A DNA stretch of 64,000 nucleotides from Zygnema circumcarinatum (Eukaryota > Streptophyta > Zygnematophyceae > Zygnematales > Zygnemataceae). The stretch lies in the NCBI GenBank assembly GCA_037447605.1, contig CM074806.1:3887755-3951754 (forward strand), in the 5' to 3' direction. Positions 58,201 through 64,000 of the stretch are shown one piece after another. Below the pieces are notes generated by a model, which did not search any database, was not told the DNA's origin, and saw only the letters and a list, made by a program, of their open reading frames with translations. The translations under genes were made by a program, and so were the position numbers. The first letter of the stretch is position 1. Each line of letters begins with the position of its first letter.

Positions 58201-61200
58201 AAAGTCTTCCATGCGTTTGTTGCTTGCTTGCGTGCTGATGTATGGTGATTTGAAGTGTTGGCTCGCGTCACCTTATAACAATCAACATGGGTATTTGTTG
58301 GTTTCTTTTGGGTGCTTGAGTTGACCAGGATCAAGAGGCGGTGGACCTTGCGGTTCGCGACCTTCCCCCTTCTGGGGTTGGCCAGGACAGTGGGTTTGAC
58401 CCCACAGAGCTTCTTGAGGGGAACAAGGGGAAATCTCTTCCTGCCATAGTGGAGCAGGTTCGAGATGGGTCCACCGTTCGGGTGATGCTGCTCCCCTCGT
58501 TTCATTACGTCCAAGTGTACATCGCAGGAATTCAGGTTCGTGTTCCAATTCTTTGTCTCTTAGTTTCTGCTGATGTTTGAAGCTCCTGCAAGCGTGTTCT
58601 CGGAGGATGTTCTATTGTTTCTGACCGCATAACGCTGGAGCATATCATTATATTGTGCTTATCAAAGTTAAAGACTCTGCGACTCTAAGGCTTGTTTTCA
58701 TGGTGGCTACCTTACCATATGTTGCTTGACCGCAGTGCCCATCCGCTGGAAGGAGAGCTCTTGGTTCAGTCGACCCGGATAAAGTGTCTAGTGAGGCAGC
58801 CAATGGCAATGCTGCTGCAGCAAGCAACGGAAGCAGTGTGGACCCCTCTCTGAAGGCAGAGAGTGCAGTGCCCAGCATTGCTCAGCGATTGGCTGCTTCA
58901 AATGCAGCAGCCGGCGACATCCCTGCCGAACCATTCGGATTGGAAGCGAAGCACTTCACCGAAGTGCGCTGCTTGAATCGAGATGTAAGTTCGCTATTTC
59001 TGCACCTGTTTCGGCCTTTGATTGCTCAGGTGTGACTTTGGACATTTGTAGTTGGTGATTGGTAGGGCATTCTTTAATAGAGAGATCTCTTCAGGCCATT
59101 TGATGACTGGGAGAAACTTAGGTTGCCAGGGCGAAGTGATTGTAATTCGTTTTCCTTTCCGCAACTGTCCTCTTTCCTGCTCATACAATCTTCGAAGGAT
59201 TTTGCTTAAACTTTGCTTGGGTTATGTACGGATGACACAGGTACGGGTTGTACTTGAGGGCTTGGATGGTCGGGGTACGAATCTTGTCGGCTCCATTTAT
59301 TATCCTGATGGAGATACTGCCACCGACATTGCACCTTTGCTCGTAAAGCAGGTAAGGCCTTCAACCCATTGCTCCCTTTTCTCACTGCGAGGGGAAGTGC
59401 AGGAAGTAGATACCTTGTGTTCTCATGTCTCTGTATTGTACGCTGCTTTGCTACAACATGTGCTTGCTTGGATATGTCCTTGCTTCTGATTTTTCTTTTT
59501 TTTTTTATTGCGGGCAGGGACTGGCAAAAATTGTGGAGTGGAGTGCAGAATCTTTGGAGCCCTCTTACAAGGCGCAATTGAAGGCGTTAGAATTGGAAGC
59601 AAAGAAAGAGCGGCTTCGAATCTGGACATCATTTGTTCCCCCACCTTCAAATTCGACAGCTGTCAGAGATGACAACTTCACTGGAAGAGTGAGTTCTGAA
59701 GCTGCAGCTTGCAATGTGCAGAAATTCTTAAGTGGCTACTGTAGCCCATTCGGAGCTGCTATATAAACTTGCTCGATTCCCTAACTCCTATCTTGAGGGG
59801 TGTAGTGATGCATGACCCGAAAGGACAAAATGCATGCCTGAACATACTGCTTTACGTCTTTGCATGCTTTCCTGCAATTTTTTACCCCTGTAAAAAGGAA
59901 AAATCACAAATTCTGGAGGCCTTGGCGATCCCTATTCGTGACGAGGCTTTCAAAGGAATGCAAGTGGTTTCTAGGGAAACTGTTTTACTGTCATTTTGAA
60001 GGTTTTGGTGAGGTCCTTGTCACAGTAAAGCTGGAGTAACTTATTGTATTGTCCATTGCGATTGCAGGTTGTTGAAGTGGTGAGTGGCGACTGCATTGTT
60101 GTAGCCGATGATGCTGGGCCGGTTGGCAGCCCTCAGGCAGAACGGCGGGTCAATCTTTCAAGCATTCGCACACGCAAATTGGGAAATCCCCGACTTGATC
60201 AGAAGCCTGAACCCTGGGCTCGAGAAGCAAAAGAGTTTCTTCGCTCGCGTCTTATCGGAAATCAGGTGCATTGCTAAAACCTTGGGCTTGAGCGAGTTGT
60301 GAATCTCAAAAGTTGAGGAAACTCCTGTTGTTCCCATTGCGGTAGCTGCTACTACTTTCAAATGAAGGGAAGTAGTCTTGATGTGAGAACATGGGCTTTC
60401 AAATGAAGGGAAGTAATCTTGATCTGAGACCATGGGCTTTCAAATGAAGGGAAGTAGTCTTGATCTGAGAACATGGGCTTTCAAATGAAGGGAAGTAGTC
60501 TTGATCTGAGAACATGGGCTTTCAAATGAAGGGAAGTAGTCTTGATCTGAGAACATGGACTTTCAAATGAAGGGAAGTAGTCTTGATCTGAGAACATGGG
60601 CTTTCAAATGAAGAGAAGTAGTCTTGATCTGGGAACATGGGCTCGTCACATGCATTACCTTTTGTTGCCTTTTTGCATGGTGTCAGCGACACGTCCATCC
60701 TCCATCCGTTTTGTTTACTCCCATACTGAGGTTTGACCACTTCTTGGTTATCCCCACCAGGTCTCAGTGACTATGGAATACACGCGTAAGATTACAGCTG
60801 GAGAGGGGCGTGACCCTGGACCAATGGAGGGCAAAAGCATGGCATTTGGGACTGTCATTCTAGAGGCTGCATCAAAGCAGGAAGCTGCAGAATCAGGGAA
60901 TGCTTCAACACAGAATGGAATCAATGTGGCCGAAATAGCAGTGGCGAGGGGTTTTGCCACTGTTGTGAGACACCGCGATTTTGAGGAGAGGTCTCTTCAC
61001 TATGAGGCACTCCTTGCAGCTGAGGAGAGAGCGAAGAAGGGGAAGAAGGGAGTGCACTCATCAAAAGAGCCCCCTATCGCGCATCTGAACGATCTCTCCA
61101 CACAGGTGAGAAGAGAGGTGGTTTTGGAGTAGAGCTTCATGTCAGCCCTTTGTGTAGCAAAGTCAAGCACTTTAGACTTTGAGAAGATGCTTCAAACTGT

Positions 61201-63802
61201 GCCAGGTAATGTATAGTGTAGAGAAAATTTTGTTCTGTTGTGCAATTTTGGATGAAGCGTGCTCAGGCTTGGTCGGTGATGTCCGCTTAAGTTCGGGAAG
61301 ACGGAAAGCAGAATCTGTCTTAGTGAACTTGGGGAGTTGACTAATCTGAATAGCTGGAGACGATCCAATTCAACGATTTACTCGAAAGCAATTGTTCCTA
61401 TTTGATGGTCTGCCTGATTGTCTGTGGGAAACAAACGTAAGAGTGGTGTCAGCTCGTGACTTACATGCTGATTTGAGCATCCTGATCTGATTTTTCACAG
61501 GCTGCAACCAACAAAGCAAGAGCATTCCTACCATTTTTACAAAAGGCAAGGAGAATGCCGGCCGTGGTGGACTATGTCCTCAGCGGTCACCGTTTCAAGC
61601 TCATTGTCCCACGGGAGATGTGTGCTATTGCTTTCTCACTTGCCGGTGTGCGGTGCCCTGGGAAGGGGGAGCCTTACTCAGAAGAGGCAATTGCATTCAT
61701 GCGTCGCCGCATACTTCAGCGCGACGTAGAGGTGAGCACTAAAGACGGAAGAATGTTGGAAATAGTTCAGTCGACGGTGAAACAACTTTTCATTGCAAGT
61801 TGACGCACTTGTGTCAGAGACTTGGCAGGACGATCTGGTGATGCAGAGCATGTGCATTTTTTGTTTCCTGACCAATACAGCAGAGAGAGAGAGGGCCCTC
61901 GCCCCAAAAATGGAGAGTATCCGCTCTGACCAATGTCTTGTATGTACTGCAGATTGAGGTAGAAACTGTTGACAAAACTGGAACATTTATTGGTTCATTG
62001 TGGGAGGCAAAAACGAATGCGGGAGTGCTTCTGTTGGATGCTGGTCTAGCCAAATTGCATCCATCATTTGCTCCCGACAGAACTGCAGAGGGGGCAGCTC
62101 TCCAAGCAGCGGAACGTCGAGCAAGGGATGCACGACTCAAGGTGAGTGAAATTTCAGTGTTCGGTTTGTTGGAAGAAGAACGGAGGTAGACTCTAGAGTG
62201 CCTTACAAAACGAGAGATAGGGCTGATTTAATCGTGGTAACAATTGTCGCTGCTCACGAGATGACCATCTGAGTGATTGTGCAGCAGTTTCTATTTTTGG
62301 TTTGGAAGGTCTTTATTGTGGGCAAATCATAGTCGATTCAGTGCCGTTCTTCAATGTGTTGGCCTTGTTCGTTTGCTTTGCAGGTCTGGGAGGCATATGT
62401 AGAAGTGGAGGAGGGACAAGAGAACCTGCCATCTACTGACAGTACTCGCAAGGGAAAAGGGAAGGAGGAGGTGCTTGAGGTAAGTGAGCAACAGCCACAC
62501 TAGGAGACAAATCTTGGTATCATCTTGATGGTGGGTGTGGTGTTTTTTCTGGAAAAATCAGATTGATAGCCGTGCTTACGTCGTTCCATTGCGTTTTGGG
62601 CCGTTTAGAGTAAGCTTTGAGTGTTAATGACGAGCTTATGGACGATTCGGGATTAAGAGTGTTTTAGTCTACGCTTTGAGTTGATGTTGTTGTTGTTGTT
62701 GAGCTCATCATTAGTGGCGTGTGATGGCTATATCCAGGTGGAGGTCATGCACGTGTTGGGCAACGGCCGTTTCTATGCAGTGCCAACCAATGCTCGGTTG
62801 GCTGCAGTTGAGACACAGCTGAAGGAACTGCAGTTGCAGGACAAGCCATTGGCCCCCGGAGCCTTCCTTCCTAAAAGGGGTGAACGGGTGATCGCGTTTT
62901 TCAGTGGCGATAACAGTTGGGCCAGGGGGCTGGTAAGGATGCATGGCCTGACTTCTCCCTTAGAAATCAGAGTCAAGTCGAGTTTCGTACAGAGGTATAA
63001 AGACTGAATCGCACTATGTGCCTCTTATCTATGAGTTGCACATCGCTATCACAAAGGTATCCCATGCTTACAGCCGACTGTGCATGCAAACCGCAGGTCG
63101 TGAATGCTCCTCGACCGGAGGAGACTGCTTCTGGAAGTGCAGAATACGAAATCTTTTATATTGACTATGGCAATCAGGAAGTTCTGCCCCTCTCTCGGCT
63201 ACGACCCATTCATCCTTCAATGGCTGCAAGTGACGGCTTGGCCCTTCTATGTCAGTTGGCTCTCGTTCGCATTCCGGAACTCGAAGAGGACTTTGGAATG
63301 GAGGCGGCGGAGTGGTTGGGACGAAACATTGTGGGCCAAAAATATGTGGCACGGATTGAAGAAAGAGATTTGAGCAATGGGAAGGTGGTGAAGGGGCAGG
63401 GGACAGGCCCCTGCCTCCTCGTCACACTCGTTCAAGCTGAGGCACCTTCCGGAACTCCTCCCATCAGCATCAACGCACAAATGCTACAGGTCAGTTCTTC
63501 GCACCCCTCGACGGCTGACATATAATCTTCAAAGAAAAGGTTTTGGTTTGCTTGTGGAATGGTCGGTTTGACGACACATTATGATGTAGACTGAAAGGGG
63601 GATGCGGTAATGGATGCAGGAGGGCTTTGCTCGCCTGGCAAAACGAGAGAGGCGTGATAGCGTGGAGAGGAGGGCGGCACTGGACTGTCTGAAGGAACAT
63701 CAGGAGGTAGCTCGCAAGGGGCGTCTGAACATGTGGCAGTATGGAGACATTGATGACGACGATGACGATCAGCGGCCGAAGTGGGGCCCACCTCGTCGAT
63801 AG
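55252..63802 (+). CDS. TSN: Tudor-SN (Tudor staphylococcal nuclease), 16 exons, 1001 aa, complete
   Basis: RNA-binding scaffold and nuclease of cytoplasmic stress granules and RNA metabolism; plant TSN also supports stress-tolerant growth. Exons: 55252-55398, 56440-56514, 56944-57057, 57274-57375, 58329-58535, 58736-58984, 59241-59351, 59518-59688, 60068-60265, 60761-61105, 61501-61731, 61953-62141, 62384-62479, 62738-62932, 63097-63489, 63620-63802; total 3006 nt. Four tandem SN domains are followed by a Tudor domain inside a split fifth SN. Landmarks: SGDCLLVMGSAKAGPPPEKT (SN1), VDYKVDGIQREFGSVFLGE, IVEQVRDGSTVRVMLLPSFH (SN2), VVEVVSGDCIVVADDAGP (SN3), RRMPAVVDYVLSGHRFKLIV (SN4), VRCPGKGEPYSEEAIAFMRR, KRGERVIAFFSGDNSWARGL then FYIDYGNQEVLPLSRLRPIH (Tudor), and INAQMLQEGFARLAKRERRD (SN5). 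All 15 introns are phase 0. The start is set by the MASSGETSW context just after a GA-rich leader. Confidence 0.97.
57681..57723 (+). repeat. Telomere-like TTTAGG array in a Tudor-SN intron
   Basis: Six tandem TTTAGG-type hexamers, one degenerate (TTGAGG), ending in a heptamer TTTAGGG, within the 953-bp intron 4 of Tudor-SN. Confidence 0.85.
60355..60641 (+). repeat. 41-bp tandem repeat, seven copies, in a Tudor-SN intron
   Basis: Units start at 60355, 60396, 60437, 60478, 60519, 60560 and 60601. Each reads CTTTCAAATGAAGGGAAGTA, then GTCTTGATCTGAGAACATGGG. Only isolated substitutions separate copies. The array fills more than half of the 495-bp intron between exons 9 and 10. Confidence 0.95.
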
Positions 63803-64000
63803 TTGCAGCCTCGACAGTTGCAGGGCGGCGGGGGTTGGTTCTCAAGGTGTGGGAGGCCCCTTATGGCGCCTTGTGGCATGAGGCCAGAGGTTGACCCTCG
63901 TGTGGCCGGAGACGAAGTTTTGGGTGCGGTGCGAGGAATAAGGCGAGGTGTGGTTGCTTTTAAGTTCTTTTGCTTTTATATGGGCCGAAAGGCGGCAACC
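63803..64000. other. 3' flank of Tudor-SN
   Basis: GC-rich start of the 3' UTR. No poly(A) signal is visible before the window ends. Confidence 0.5.

Noticed and set aside
1-64000. CRISPR array, bacterial operon or viral insertion
   Set aside because: Tandem repeats found are contiguous minisatellites without spacers, genes are intron-rich, and no viral replication or capsid motifs were seen.

Overview
The window is nuclear DNA from a green plant of the streptophyte line (land plant or close streptophyte alga). The evidence is dense GT-AG introns of roughly 70-950 bp, plant-type proteins (ureide-catabolism enzymes, UDP-xylose synthase, cysteine-rich PLAC8 protein, Tudor-SN, Mediator subunit 27, plastid-type proteins), a plant nuclear tRNA-Glu and TTTAGGG-like telomeric motifs. 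The species cannot be named from this alone. Exon borders were read by eye. Where a complete chain is given, exon lengths sum to a multiple of three and the joined protein is collinear with its family.

Layout: importin-4-like (+, 5' end outside the window, 323-5235); plastid-type protein of unknown function (-, 6803-9689); small single-pass membrane protein (+, 10229-11485); ureidoglycine aminohydrolase UGLYAH (-, 12496-16065) head to head with ureidoglycolate amidohydrolase UAH (+, 17778-21092); MED27 (+, 22338-25549); PLAC8/CNR-like protein (-, 26152-27819); secreted multicopper oxidase (+, 30204-35187); UDP-xylose synthase (-, 37207-42069); multi-pass membrane protein (-, 43851-46233 or longer); DUF3783-type protein (+, 48492-50631); RluA-type pseudouridine synthase (+, 51626-53954); tRNA-Glu(UUC) (54242-54315); complete Tudor-SN gene (+, 55252-63802).

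The strongest functional story is the UGLYAH/UAH pair. These enzymes catalyse the last two successive steps of ureide (purine nitrogen) degradation: ureidoglycine to ureidoglycolate, then ureidoglycolate to glyoxylate with ammonia release. They are divergent neighbours sharing 1.7 kb, and the UGLYAH-proximal part carries five CACGTG boxes within 279 bp. This looks like a two-gene metabolic cluster with a shared, probably bZIP/bHLH-responsive, promoter. The other neighbours show no obvious functional link.

Non-genic structure includes two short inverted-repeat elements of one MITE family (one with a clear target duplication), a 100-bp duplication taken from the membrane-protein gene, a 21-bp minisatellite in an oxidase intron, a 41-bp x7 tandem repeat in a Tudor-SN intron, a dispersed repeat with a GATGGC..GCCATC hairpin, several segments rich in CGTAC words, and GA/CT microsatellites near promoters.
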